The position numbers were made by a program, and so were the translations under genes. From assembly GCF_000971235.1 (NCBI RefSeq), contig NZ_BBMB01000004.1, forward strand, positions 22,554-86,553: 64,000 bases of DNA. Direction: 5' to 3'. Numbering within the stretch: position 1 is the first letter of the stretch; every line of letters starts with the position of its first letter. The notes under the pieces were generated by a model. That model was not told the DNA's origin. It saw nothing but the letters and a program-made list of their open reading frames with translations, and made no database searches. Shown piece by piece: positions 55,868 to 64,000 of the stretch. The DNA comes from Demequina subtropica. Lineage in GTDB: Bacteria; Actinomycetota; Actinomycetes; Actinomycetales; Demequinaceae.

Positions 55868-57361
55868 ATGTTCCCGATCCTGACCGTCATGGTCGCGCTC
55901 CCCGCCGTGGGAGCCGCCGTGCTGTGGGCGCTGCCGTCGGGCGCGCGTGAGCGGGTGCGCGAGATCGCGCTCGGCATCACGGTGCTCGAGCTCGCGCTCG
56001 CCGTCGCGCTGTTCCTGCAGTTCGACACGGCCACCGCCGGGGAGATCCAGTTCTCCGAGACCTACGCGTGGATCCCGCAGATCGGCGCGAGCTGGGCGCT
56101 CGGCGTCAACGGCATCGGCCTCCTCATGGTCGTGCTCGCCGCGCTGCTGACGCCGCTCGCGATCCTCGCGGGCTGGTGGGAGGACCGCGACCCGGCCCGC
56201 CGGACGCACTACCTCGCGCTCGTGCTGCTGAGCGAGGCGTTCATGGTCGGCATCTTCGCCGCCCGCGACGTCTTCCTCTTCTACGTGCTGTTCGAGGCGA
56301 TGCTCATCCCGCTGTACTTCCTCATCGGCTCGTTCGGCGGCCTCCAGCGCCGCTACGCCGCGGTGAAGTTCCTCCTGTACTCGCTCGTCGGCGGGCTCAT
56401 CATGCTCGTCGGCGTCGTCGCGCTGTACTTCCAGGGTCCCGGCGGCGAGGAGGCGTTCCTCACGGACAACCTCACCGCCCTCGACATGTCGGCGTCCACC
56501 GAGCGGCTGATCTTCCTCGCGTTCTTCTTCGCCTTCGCCATCAAGGCGCCGATGGTCCCGCTGCACACGTGGCTGCCCACGGTCGCCGAGAACGCGCGCC
56601 CGGGCACCACCGCGCTGCTGGTCGCCGTGCTCGACAAGATCGGCACGTTCGGCATGCTCACGCTGTGCGTCGCGCTGTTCCCGGAGGCGGCCGAGTGGGC
56701 CGCGCCGGTCATCATCGTGTTCGCCGTGATCTCCGTGATCTACGGTGCGCTGCTCGCGATCGGGCAGCGCAACATGCTGCGCCTGGTGGCCTTCACCTCG
56801 GTGAGCCACTTCGGCATCATGGTGCTCGGCATCTTCGCGTTCACGCAGACCTCGGTCGAGGGCGCCGCGCTCTACATGTTCAACCACGGTCTCTCGACGG
56901 GAGCGCTGTTCTTCGCGGTCGGCTTCCTCATCCACCGCCGCGGCACCGCGGACGTCACCGAGTACGGCGGCCTCCAGAAGGTGGTGCCGGTCTTCGCGGG
57001 CACGTTCCTGGTCATCGGCCTGAGCGCCCTCGCCCTTCCCGGCCTGTCGCCGTTCATCTCGGAGATCATGGTGCTCGTCGGGGCGTTCTCCGTCGCCAAG
57101 GCCGCGGTGATCGTCGCGACGCTCGGCGTGGTGCTCGCGGCGCTCTACGTGCTGCTGACCTACCAGAAGGTGTTCACCGGACCGGTGCCCGAGGCCCGGC
57201 CCACGTTCCGTGAGCTCACGCGCCGCGAGCGCGTGGTGCTGTGGCCCCTGATCGCGCTGATGCTGGTGCTCGGCTTCCTGCCGGGCATCGCGATCGACGT
57301 GCTCAGCGAGCCCTCGGCCGACATCGTGTCGACCGTTCCCGTTCAGGAGGCAGGCGAGTGA
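55868..57361 (+). CDS. nuoM: NADH-quinone oxidoreductase subunit M
   Basis: 497 residues. Antiporter-like subunit with FYVLFEAMLIPLYFLIG (membrane Glu), AIKAPMVPLHTWLPTVAENARPGTTALL in two parts, and RNMLRLVAFTSVSHFGIMVLG. Overlaps the nuoN GTG. Confidence 0.97.
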   Translation: MFPILTVMVALPAVGAAVLWALPSGARERVREIALGITVLELALAVALFLQFDTATAGEIQFSETYAWIPQIGASWALGVNGIGLLMVVLAALLTPLAILAGWWEDRDPARRTHYLALVLLSEAFMVGIFAARDVFLFYVLFEAMLIPLYFLIGSFGGLQRRYAAVKFLLYSLVGGLIMLVGVVALYFQGPGGEEAFLTDNLTALDMSASTERLIFLAFFFAFAIKAPMVPLHTWLPTVAENARPGTTALLVAVLDKIGTFGMLTLCVALFPEAAEWAAPVIIVFAVISVIYGALLAIGQRNMLRLVAFTSVSHFGIMVLGIFAFTQTSVEGAALYMFNHGLSTGALFFAVGFLIHRRGTADVTEYGGLQKVVPVFAGTFLVIGLSALALPGLSPFISEIMVLVGAFSVAKAAVIVATLGVVLAALYVLLTYQKVFTGPVPEARPTFRELTRRERVVLWPLIALMLVLGFLPGIAIDVLSEPSADIVSTVPVQEAGE

Positions 57362-58938
57362 GCTTCGTGACCCCCGAGATCGCATGGGCGCCGCTCGCGC
57401 CCCTCATCATCGTGCTCGGCGCGGCGGCCGCAGGCATCCTGGTCGAGTCCTTCGTGAGGACGCCCGAGCGTCGCCGCGTCGCGCAGCTCACCCTGGCGCT
57501 GGCGGCTCTGCTCGCCGCCTTCGGCACCGCCGTGGTCCAGTGGGCCATGCTCGACGGCGCGGGCACCGTGGTGCTTGCGGACATGATGACCGTCGACCGT
57601 CAGGCGCTCGCGTGGCAGGTCCTCATCCTGGTGTTCGGCGTGCTCGGCACGCTGCTGTTCGCGTCCCGTACCCGCGCCGGTGAGGAGGCGTTCACGCCGC
57701 TCGGCTCGGTCGCGCCCGGCTCCACCGAGGAGACGATCGCGCGCCGCAAGGGCTTCCAGGTGACCGAGGTCTTCCCGCTCGCGCTGTTCGCGGTGGGCGG
57801 CATGATGCTCTTCACCGCGGTGACGGACCTCATCTTCCTGTTCGTCGCGCTCGAGGTCTTCTCGCTGCCGCTGTACATCCTGGTCGCGCTCGCGCGCCGC
57901 CGTCGCTTCCTCTCGCACGAGGGCGCGCTCAAGTACTTCCTGCTCGGCGCGTTCTCCTCGGCGATCCTGCTGTTCGGCGCCGCGTTCCTCTACGGCGCGA
58001 CCGGCACCACCGCGTACGCAGGCGTCGCCGCCGGGATCGCGTCCGCGACCGGGCTGGACCCGCTCATCCTCGCCGGCGCCGTCATGGTGATCGTCGGCCT
58101 GATGTTCAAGATCGGCGCCGTGCCGTTCCACTCGTGGACTCCGGATGCCTACCAGGGCGCGCCGACCCCGGTCACCGCGTTCATGGGTGCCGCGACCAAG
58201 GCCGCCGCCACTGCGGCGCTCATCCGCGTGGTGTACGAGGCGCTCTACGCGCTCGAGTGGGAGCTGTCGCTCCTGTTCTGGATCGTGGCGATCGCCTCGA
58301 TGCTGCTCGGCACCGTGGTCGCGCTGGTCCAGACGGACCTCAAGCGCATGCTCGCGTACTCGTCGATCGCGCACGCGGGCTTCATCCTCGTGGCGTTCGC
58401 GGGCTTCCCGGACGGAGCGCTCAGCGCGCTTCCCTTCTACCTCGCCTCCTACGGTCTCGCGACCATGGGTGCGTTCGCCGTGATCTCGCAGGTCCGCGAG
58501 CGCGCCGAGGACGGCACGGTGCTCGGCGAGGCGACCCGCCTGGGCCAGTGGGCCGGTCTCGGGAAGCGCTCGCCGCTGCTCGCGGGCGCGATGGCGCTGT
58601 TCCTGCTGTCGTTCGCGGGCATCCCGCTCACCGCGGGCTTCGTCGGCAAGTTCGTCGCGTTCGCCGCGGCGATCTCGTCGGGCGCGTGGCCGCTCGTGCT
58701 CATCGCGGTCGTGGCCTCGGCCGCCGCGGCGTTCTTCTACGTGCGCCTCATCGTGCTGATGTTCCTCACCGATGTGCCCGAGGGCCAGGAGGACGCGATC
58801 GAGATCGAGTTCAGCCCGTACGCGCGCACGGTGGTGATCCTCACCGCCGCGGCCGTGCTGCTGCTCGGCATCGTGCCCGGACCTGTGCTGTCCGTGTTCG
58901 AGAACGCGGGCGTCCTCCTGCTGGGGGCGGCGGGCTAG
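57358..58938 (+). CDS. nuoN: NADH-quinone oxidoreductase subunit N
   Basis: 526 residues from GTG 57358, which overlaps the nuoM stop. Contains FVALEVFSLPLYILVAL, FKIGAVPFHSWTPDAYQGAPTPVTAFMG (two parts) and DLKRMLAYSSIAHAGFILV. The last of the 14 subunits; the operon order A-N is complete. Confidence 0.97.
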   Translation: MSFVTPEIAWAPLAPLIIVLGAAAAGILVESFVRTPERRRVAQLTLALAALLAAFGTAVVQWAMLDGAGTVVLADMMTVDRQALAWQVLILVFGVLGTLLFASRTRAGEEAFTPLGSVAPGSTEETIARRKGFQVTEVFPLALFAVGGMMLFTAVTDLIFLFVALEVFSLPLYILVALARRRRFLSHEGALKYFLLGAFSSAILLFGAAFLYGATGTTAYAGVAAGIASATGLDPLILAGAVMVIVGLMFKIGAVPFHSWTPDAYQGAPTPVTAFMGAATKAAATAALIRVVYEALYALEWELSLLFWIVAIASMLLGTVVALVQTDLKRMLAYSSIAHAGFILVAFAGFPDGALSALPFYLASYGLATMGAFAVISQVRERAEDGTVLGEATRLGQWAGLGKRSPLLAGAMALFLLSFAGIPLTAGFVGKFVAFAAAISSGAWPLVLIAVVASAAAAFFYVRLIVLMFLTDVPEGQEDAIEIEFSPYARTVVILTAAAVLLLGIVPGPVLSVFENAGVLLLGAAG

Positions 58939-58941
58939 CCC

Positions 58942-59940
58942 ATGGCGACCCTGGCGATCGGGAACGATGCGCTCGAGGCGGAGCTGCTGCCGCGCCTCGA
59001 GCTCGTGGAGGAGCGCCTGCGCGACGCCGTCTCGCAGTCCGACAAGCTCGCCGACACCACGTCGCGCCATCTGGTCGACGCGGGTGGCAAGCGGCTGCGG
59101 CCCGTCCTGACGCTGCTGTGCGCCCAGCTGGGCGACGGTGCGCGACCCGAGGTGCTCGACGCCGCCGTGGTGTGCGAGCTGACGCACCTCGCGACGCTTT
59201 ATCACGACGACGTCATGGACTCCGCGCCCACGCGTCGCGGCGCGCCCTCCGCTCATGAGGTGTGGGGCAACTCCGTCGCGATCCTCACGGGTGACCTGCT
59301 CTTCGCGCGCGCCTCGCGCGTGGTGGCGGGGCTGGGTCCCGACGCCGTGCGCATCCAGGCCGAGACCTTCGAACGCCTGTGCCTGGGACAGCTGCACGAG
59401 ACCGTGGGCGCGTCCGAGGCGGACGACCCGATCGCGTTCTACCTCCAGGTGCTCGCGGACAAGACGGGCTCGCTCATCGCGACCTCGGCGCGCCTCGGCG
59501 CGATGTTCGGCGGCTGCCCGGCCTCCGTGGTGAGCCAGGTCACCGCGTACGGCGAGGCGGCCGGCGTGGCCTTCCAGCTCGCCGACGACGTCATCGACGT
59601 GCGCTCCGACGCCGCCACGACGGGCAAGACCCCCGGCACGGATCTGCGCGAGGGCGTGCCCACCATGCCCGTGCTGCTGCTCCGTCGCCTGGTCGCCTCG
59701 GGGTCCGCCTCGGAGGCCGACGTCGCGCTGCTCGCGGACATCGACGGCGACCTGTCCTCCGATGACGCCCTCGCCTCCGTGGTCGAGCGGCTCGCCGCGC
59801 ACACCGTGGTCGACCAGACCGCGGAGCTTGCGCAGCAGTGGGCGCGCAAGGCGAAGGACGCGATCGCGCGCCTGCCTGAGGGCGACGCATCGGGTGCGCT
59901 GCGCACCTTCGCGGACGCCCTGGTCGCCCGCGCGGCCTAA
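58942..59940 (+). CDS. Polyprenyl diphosphate synthase
   Basis: 332 residues, 3 bp after nuoN. Long-chain prenyl synthase with the first Asp-rich motif DDVMD (residues 89-93, followed by SAPTRRG) and the second DDVID (215-219). It lengthens farnesyl or geranylgeranyl diphosphate with isopentenyl diphosphate; the product is probably the menaquinone side chain, used by MenA. Chain length is set by residues before the first motif and cannot be read with certainty. Co-transcription with nuo would tie quinone and complex I supply together. Confidence 0.92.
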   Translation: MATLAIGNDALEAELLPRLELVEERLRDAVSQSDKLADTTSRHLVDAGGKRLRPVLTLLCAQLGDGARPEVLDAAVVCELTHLATLYHDDVMDSAPTRRGAPSAHEVWGNSVAILTGDLLFARASRVVAGLGPDAVRIQAETFERLCLGQLHETVGASEADDPIAFYLQVLADKTGSLIATSARLGAMFGGCPASVVSQVTAYGEAAGVAFQLADDVIDVRSDAATTGKTPGTDLREGVPTMPVLLLRRLVASGSASEADVALLADIDGDLSSDDALASVVERLAAHTVVDQTAELAQQWARKAKDAIARLPEGDASGALRTFADALVARAA

Positions 59941-59946
59941 CCCCGC

Positions 59947-60043
59947 TGACACTCCCAACGGATCTCGCGGCGACACGCCGTCGGAACCCGTGCATCGTGC
60001 CCGGATCCCCGGCGTGTCGGGCCGAGTTCCGTTGGAACTGTCA
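59947..60043. repeat. 97-bp palindromic repeat, copy 1
   Basis: Starts TGACA and ends TGTCA. Inner arms CCAACGGA-n-CTCG...CGACACGCCG and their complement match at 22 of 26 positions around a ~30-nt loop that itself is conserved with copy 2 (27 of 30). It resembles a REP/MITE-type element. It lies between the polyprenyl synthase and the sigma factor genes. Confidence 0.75.
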
Positions 60044-60118
60044 GGACCTGCACCAACGTTTCGCGCGCCACCTCCGTTCAGGAGGGTGAGGCGGTTGAGG
60101 GATCGAGGGGGGACGCCG

Positions 60119-60658
60119 GTGGCGCGATGGGACGGGCTCGTCGAGGAGCTGATGCGAGAGCGAGGGGCTCGTCTCATCGCGTACGCCGCACTGCTGGTGG
60201 GGCGCGATGGCGACGCCGAGGACCTGGTGCACGATGCGCTGGTCAAGGTGTTCTCCCGGCCCCGCCGTCTGCACTCGGTGGGCGAGGCCGAGGCCTACGT
60301 GCGCTCCGCGATGCCGAGCATCGTCATCGATCGCGCCCGCTCCGCCGCGAGCCGGAGACGCGCCCTGGACCGGGCGTACGAGAGGCCGTCCCGCACGCCG
60401 GATGTCGATGCCGGCCTCGACGTCCGCCACGCGTTGCGCCAGCTGAGCCCGCGGACCCAGGTGTGCGTGGTGCTGCGCTTCTTCGACGACCTCACGGTGC
60501 CGCAGATCGCGGCGCGGCTCGGGATCGCCGAGGGCACCGTGAAGAGGTATCTGCACGATGCGGTGGCGCAGCTCGCGCCGCTGCTGGACGTCACCACGGA
60601 CTGGGATGAGGACCACGCGAACGTGCTGGTCGAGGCGCGGACCGAGGGAGGCCGATGA
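60119..60658 (+). CDS. ECF-type sigma-70 family RNA polymerase sigma factor, paralogue
   Basis: 179 residues from GTG 60119, with GAGGGGGGA 5-6 nt upstream. Region 2: GDAEDLVHDALVKVFSRPRRLHSV; region 4: LSPRTQVCVVLRFFDDLTVPQIAARLGIAEG (in parts) with KRYLHDAV. Closely similar to the sigma factor at 11742, including the neighbouring membrane-protein gene. CCAACGTTTCGC at 60053 resembles the motif at 11682. The stop overlaps the next gene (ATGATG). Confidence 0.88.
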   Translation: MARWDGLVEELMRERGARLIAYAALLVGRDGDAEDLVHDALVKVFSRPRRLHSVGEAEAYVRSAMPSIVIDRARSAASRRRALDRAYERPSRTPDVDAGLDVRHALRQLSPRTQVCVVLRFFDDLTVPQIAARLGIAEGTVKRYLHDAVAQLAPLLDVTTDWDEDHANVLVEARTEGGR

Positions 60659-61662
60659 TGCGCGAGCTGAACGATGCGTTGCGTGAGGGGTTCGCCGCTC
60701 ATGCCGGCGCTCTCGACGCCGCGGGCGTCGATGACGCGATCGCCGCGCGCGCGGCGGGTGCCGTGCGGCGCCGGCGTGCCCGCCGTGCAGTGGGCACCGG
60801 CGTCGTCGGGGCAGCCGCTGTCGGCGCGGTCGGCGTGGCAGCCGTCGCCGCGGGAGGGGAGCCCGCCGTCGTCCCTGCGGCGTCGGCCTCCGCTTCGAGC
60901 TGCGCCACGCTGCCGTACGTCGCGCCGAACGCCGCGGCGATCGGCGACACGCCGTACGCGTTCCGCGCGTACATCGACCTGCGCACCGATGCCGCCGAGC
61001 AGTCGGTCGTGGTGGTCCTTCCGGACGGGACCTGGTCGAGGCTCGAACCGGACGCACAGGGGCGCTACCTCTACGTGCTCGACGGACAGAGATACATCGT
61101 CGTGTGGCCGGATCAGGGACCCAGCTTCGAGGACAAGGCCATGGTGGTCGATCACGACACCGATGGCTCTGCATCGGGCGACGACTGGGACGGCGCGACA
61201 CCTGTGATCGACGACTACGCGTGGACCATGGAGATCCCGGACCGGGTTCCGGACGGGGTGGACACCGCATGGCTGTCCTCGACGCTCCGCACCGGCATGG
61301 ACCTGGGCGGCATGGGGTACAGCTCGAGCGCGGTGCCCGACGGCGCGGTGACCCAGGCCGTGGTGATGGGTCCGGGCATGGAGACGGTCACCTTCATGGG
61401 AGACGGCTCCGCGTTCCCACCCGCGGAGCAGCCCGAGCTGGTGGAGTCGATCGCCCTGAAGGTGACCAACCTCCCTGGGGGCGAGACGTTCACCATCACG
61501 GCGACCCGTGACGCGGCGGGGATGCTGGACGTCCCCTGCGTGGATCCTGCGGACCAGGTGGAGCCGGACACCAGCGCGATCGAGGACTGGGAGCCGGGCA
61601 TCATCCCCGGCAGCTCGCCGTCGCCGGACGCGTCGATCGCCGCGTCGACGGTCCGGCCCTGA
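60655..61662 (+). CDS. Single-pass membrane protein, candidate partner of the sigma factor
   Basis: 335 residues. N-terminal ~45 residues include RRRRARRAVG, then a membrane helix (about 47-68). The outer domain of about 260 residues has paired Cys (SSCATLP; VPCVDP) and strand-rich repeats such as SVVVVLPDGTWSRL. It shares only layout with the protein at 12290. No anti-sigma motif was found. Its TGA stop is the first base triplet of palindromic repeat copy 2, so the last codons may have been set by insertion of that element. Confidence 0.7.
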   Translation: MMRELNDALREGFAAHAGALDAAGVDDAIAARAAGAVRRRRARRAVGTGVVGAAAVGAVGVAAVAAGGEPAVVPAASASASSCATLPYVAPNAAAIGDTPYAFRAYIDLRTDAAEQSVVVVLPDGTWSRLEPDAQGRYLYVLDGQRYIVVWPDQGPSFEDKAMVVDHDTDGSASGDDWDGATPVIDDYAWTMEIPDRVPDGVDTAWLSSTLRTGMDLGGMGYSSSAVPDGAVTQAVVMGPGMETVTFMGDGSAFPPAEQPELVESIALKVTNLPGGETFTITATRDAAGMLDVPCVDPADQVEPDTSAIEDWEPGIIPGSSPSPDASIAASTVRP

Positions 61663-61755
61663 CAGCCACAACGGAGCCCGCGGCGACACGCCGTCGGAAC
61701 GCGCGCATCGTGCCCGGATCCGCGGCGTGTCGCGCCGGATTCCGTTGTCGCTGTC
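61660..61755. repeat. 96-bp palindromic repeat, copy 2
   Basis: Same orientation as copy 1, starting TGACA and ending CTGTC. Arms of about 33 nt (GACAGCCACAACGGA... and complement) pair almost throughout. With copy 1 it brackets the 1.6-kb sigma/membrane-protein pair. It may also act as a strong hairpin terminator for genes on both sides. Confidence 0.75.
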
Positions 61756-61773
61756 GGGGGAGGGGAGCGGGGG

Positions 61774-62727
61774 TCAGACCGGCTCGGTTACCGCGCCGGA
61801 CTCGGCGGCACGGGGATCTCGCACCCGCGACCGCGCCCGCCACGAGTCGACGGTGATGAGCACCAGCGCGACCCACACGAGCGCGAAGCCCGCCCACCGC
61901 GCGGGCGGCATCGGCTCGTGGAAGTACCAGACGGCGAGCGCGAACGTCATGGTCGGCGCGATGTACTGGAGCAGCCCCGAGATGTTGAGCGGCAGGCGTC
62001 GCGCGCCCGCCGCGAAGACGATGAGCGCGCCCGCGGTCCACGTGCCCGTGCCGAGCAGCATGACGTCGTGCCACACGCCGAGCCCAGGCTCGCCCCGAGC
62101 GAAGAGCGTCTGATCCCCAGCCTGAGCGACCAGCACCAGCACCACCACGGCGATCGGGAGCTGGATCGCGGTCTCGACGGTGAGCCCCGTGAGCGCGTCC
62201 ACGCGATGCCCCACGGCCTTCTTGATGAACGAGTACAGCCCGAACGAGGTCGCGAGCACCAACGAGATCCACGGCAGCCCGCCCATCTCGACCGCGAGCA
62301 CCACCACGGCCGCCGCGGCCACGCCGATCGCGACCGCCTGGAGCCGTCGCAGATGCTCGCGCAGGAACACCACGCCGAGCGCCACGGTGAGCAGCGGGTT
62401 GATGTAGTACCCGAGGGAGGTCGAGGCGACGCGATCGGTCACCACCGCGTAGACCATCACTCCCCAGTTGACCGCGATGAGCAGCGACGCCGCGACCAGG
62501 CGCACCATCACCTTGCGGTCGCGCACCACGGACATCACACGCGACCATCCGCGGATCACGGCGACGATCGCGAGGCACACCACCAGCGAGGAGATCGCCC
62601 GCCACGCGACGATCTCGAGCGCCCCGGCCGGCTCGAGCGCCGCCATGAAGATGGGGAACAGCCCCCAGATGAAGTAGGCCGATGCGCCGTAGGCCAGACC
62701 GCGGCGGTCGAGGGAGGTGGGGGTCAC
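61774..62727 (-). CDS. rarD: RarD-type EamA family permease
   Basis: 317 residues from GTG 62727, ten predicted membrane helices. N-terminal GLAYGASAYFIWGLFPIF and the first-repeat motif NWGVMVYAV, VASTSLGYYINPLLTVALG and GLLQYIAPTMTF are RarD signatures. RarD members are DMT-superfamily transporters with unclear substrates (chloramphenicol sensitivity in Pseudomonas gave the name). CAGAAT lies 6 nt before the start. Confidence 0.9.
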   Translation of the reverse strand: MTPTSLDRRGLAYGASAYFIWGLFPIFMAALEPAGALEIVAWRAISSLVVCLAIVAVIRGWSRVMSVVRDRKVMVRLVAASLLIAVNWGVMVYAVVTDRVASTSLGYYINPLLTVALGVVFLREHLRRLQAVAIGVAAAAVVVLAVEMGGLPWISLVLATSFGLYSFIKKAVGHRVDALTGLTVETAIQLPIAVVVLVLVAQAGDQTLFARGEPGLGVWHDVMLLGTGTWTAGALIVFAAGARRLPLNISGLLQYIAPTMTFALAVWYFHEPMPPARWAGFALVWVALVLITVDSWRARSRVRDPRAAESGAVTEPV

Positions 62728-62794
62728 CGCACGATTCTGCCAGGCGCTGGCCCCCGCTCAGCAGGGCCAGCGGCGCGCGACTGGCCCCGAGCGG

Positions 62795-63520
62795 TCAGAG
62801 GCCGATGCGGTGGGCGAGGCTGCTGAGCATGTCGCCGGGGCCCGCGAGGATGCCGTCGTCCCGCAGGTGCAGCGTGGTGAGGACCGGGGTGCCCGGCTCC
62901 ACCAGGTCGTCGGCGGATCCCCAGGCGAGCTCGTCCGAGGCGACGCGGATGGTGACGAGCGACTGGTCGCCCGCCTCCTCGACGTCCATGGCCGACACCT
63001 GCCCGGTCAGCACCGTCGAGTCGGGCAGGCGGATGTCCACCTGAGCGACATCGGTGATGCGGCCGAAGTCGAGCGTGCTCACCAGGTAGTCCGCCTGCAC
63101 GTACAGCGTGTTCATCTCCGAGATGGTCGCGACCGGCGAGCCCTGCCATGCGTAGCTGCCCTGCCCGACCGGCAGCGCCGTGACGATGCCGGGGACGCTC
63201 GCGCGGACCGTGAGGGTCCCGTCCTTCGAGATGCCGCCGCGGCCCGCCGTGAGGAGGCCTTCGGCGAGGTCCCGCTCGAGCGCCGTCGAGGTGATGACCA
63301 GCAACGGGTCGCCGATCGCGACGACATCGCCGACCGCGACGTGCAGCTCCGACACCAGGCCCCCGTAGTCCGTGCCGACGGGGTGCTCGATCGCGTGGAT
63401 CGACGCGGAGATGCTGTCGACGCGGTGCTCTCGCTGGTTGAAGATCACGGTCCCGACGAGGCCGATCAGCAGCACGCCGACGAGGCCGAGGCCGAACCGC
63501 ATCCGGTTGATCCAAGACAT
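62795..63520 (-). CDS. HlyD-like membrane fusion protein
   Basis: 241 residues. One N-terminal membrane helix (about 8-28), then a lipoyl-like/barrel-sandwich domain (GGLVSELHVAVGDVVAIGDPLLVI and PGIVTALPVGQGSYAWQGSPVATI, read in parts) and a C-terminal beta-barrel. No long coiled-coil hairpin, as fits a Gram-positive adaptor. The gene upstream on the same strand, 15 bp away, is the Gly-Tyr-Pro repeat protein; any ABC permease or ATPase partner would lie beyond the window. GGAGGA precedes the ATG. Confidence 0.78.
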   Translation of the reverse strand: MSWINRMRFGLGLVGVLLIGLVGTVIFNQREHRVDSISASIHAIEHPVGTDYGGLVSELHVAVGDVVAIGDPLLVITSTALERDLAEGLLTAGRGGISKDGTLTVRASVPGIVTALPVGQGSYAWQGSPVATISEMNTLYVQADYLVSTLDFGRITDVAQVDIRLPDSTVLTGQVSAMDVEEAGDQSLVTIRVASDELAWGSADDLVEPGTPVLTTLHLRDDGILAGPGDMLSSLAHRIGL

Positions 63521-63535
63521 GGGCGAATCCTCCTG

Positions 63536-64000
63536 TCAGCCGCGGTGCGGGGGCTCGGCGGGCGGGCGGGCGACGATGGTGTCGGGGTGCAGATGCTCGT
63601 GCGGCGCGGCCGGGTAGCCGGGCTGGCCGTAGGGCTGGGCTCCGTACTGCTGCGGGTAGCCCGGTGCGTACGGCTGCTGCGGGTACGCCTGCGGCGGGTA
63701 CCCGGGCTGCTGCGGGTAGCCGCCGGGGTACGGGTGCTGGGGGTAGTCCTGCGGTCCGTATCCGGGCGGCGGGTATCCGGGCTGCTGCGGGTAGCCGCCG
63801 GGGTACGGCTGCTGCGGGTAGCCCGGCTGCTGCGCGTAGCCCTGCTGTGCGTAGGGCTGCGACGGATGACCTCCGTGTGCGTACCCGGGCGGCGGATACC
63901 CGGGCTGCTGCGGGTAGCCGCCGGGGTACGGCTGCTGGGGGTAGCCCTGCGGTCCGTACCCGGGCGGCGGGTACCCGCCCTGTCCGCCCGAGGCGGGCCC
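63536..64000 (-). CDS. Gly-Tyr-Pro-Gln repeat protein (5' part outside the window)
   Basis: The minus-strand frame is open from the window edge to TGA at 63536, about 154 residues. It is made of [18 protein letters not shown] repeats and ends [19 protein letters not shown]. Such Tyr/Pro/Gln tracts are usually the cytoplasmic or surface tail of actinobacterial membrane proteins (DUF-type septum or secretion proteins), but the domain it is attached to is not visible. Confidence 0.7.
   Translation of the reverse strand, partial: GPASGGQGGYPPPGYGPQGYPQQPYPGGYPQQPGYPPPGYAHGGHPSQPYAQQGYAQQPGYPQQPYPGGYPQQPGYPPPGYGPQDYPQHPYPGGYPQQPGYPPQAYPQQPYAPGYPQQYGAQPYGQPGYPAAPHEHLHPDTIVARPPAEPPHRG

Noticed and set aside
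53600..57385. Very long minus-strand open frame (1261 codons) across nuoK-nuoM
   Set aside because: It is antisense to well-conserved nuo genes, and its product is an Arg/His/Asp/Glu mixture without motifs, the usual shadow in GC-rich DNA. Similar antisense frames over menC, menD, the sigma genes and the effectors were dropped for the same reason.

Overview
The window comes from a very GC-rich actinobacterium, most likely a member of Micrococcales (inferred). The signs are frequent GTG and TTG starts, many 4-bp stop/start overlaps, a 14-subunit NADH dehydrogenase operon, a menaquinone pathway and lipoprotein and FtsK/WXG100 genes of actinobacterial type. No rRNA, tRNA, CRISPR array, phage or insertion sequence was seen.

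Layout. (1) 1-5299: a sugar ABC importer (binding protein cut by the window edge, two permeases) ending in a GH3 beta-glycosidase, which suggests beta-glucoside uptake and hydrolysis. (2) 5301-16280: menaquinone genes menA, menE, menB, menC and menD, interleaved with a DUF3048 lipoprotein, a sirtuin, a DUF4333 lipoprotein, a MazEF-like toxin-antitoxin pair and an ECF sigma factor with its membrane partner. (3) 16403-20750: two tandem acyltransferase-3/SGNH O-acetyltransferase paralogues. (4) 20754-24337: an isochorismate synthase joined in one frame, through a Glu-Pro repeat, to a SAM methyltransferase, followed by an alditol-oxidase-like flavoprotein. (5) 24394-42007: a type VII secretion-like island. 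It has an FHA-FtsK/EssC-like ATPase, accessory extracytoplasmic, lipo- and FHA proteins, and two diverged copies of a module made of three small WXG100 proteins plus a large CpnT-like effector. The second copy carries a C-terminal TNT-like (NAD-glycohydrolase family) toxin domain followed by two candidate immunity genes; the first copy has lost the toxin domain and has a decayed upstream gene. (6) 42064-59940: a geranylgeranyl-reductase-family flavoprotein, nuoA-N in canonical order, and a polyprenyl diphosphate synthase. (7) 60119-64000: a second ECF sigma/membrane-protein pair bracketed by two copies of a ~97-bp palindromic repeat, a RarD-type permease, a HlyD-like protein and the end of a Gly-Tyr-Pro repeat protein.

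How it fits together. Menaquinone synthesis (chorismate through MenF, D, C, E, B and A, with the prenyl chain from the polyprenyl synthase and possible chain saturation by the reductase) supplies the quinone that Nuo reduces. menH and a recognisable UbiE-type menG are not in the window. A recurring regulatory pattern is a TAnnnT box 6-7 nt before the start codon, which predicts leaderless transcripts for most men genes and several neighbours. The most unusual content is the duplicated type VII/CpnT-like island without the usual EccB/D/E/MycP or EsaA/EssA/EssB genes beside it, and the MenF-(EP)n-methyltransferase fusion.
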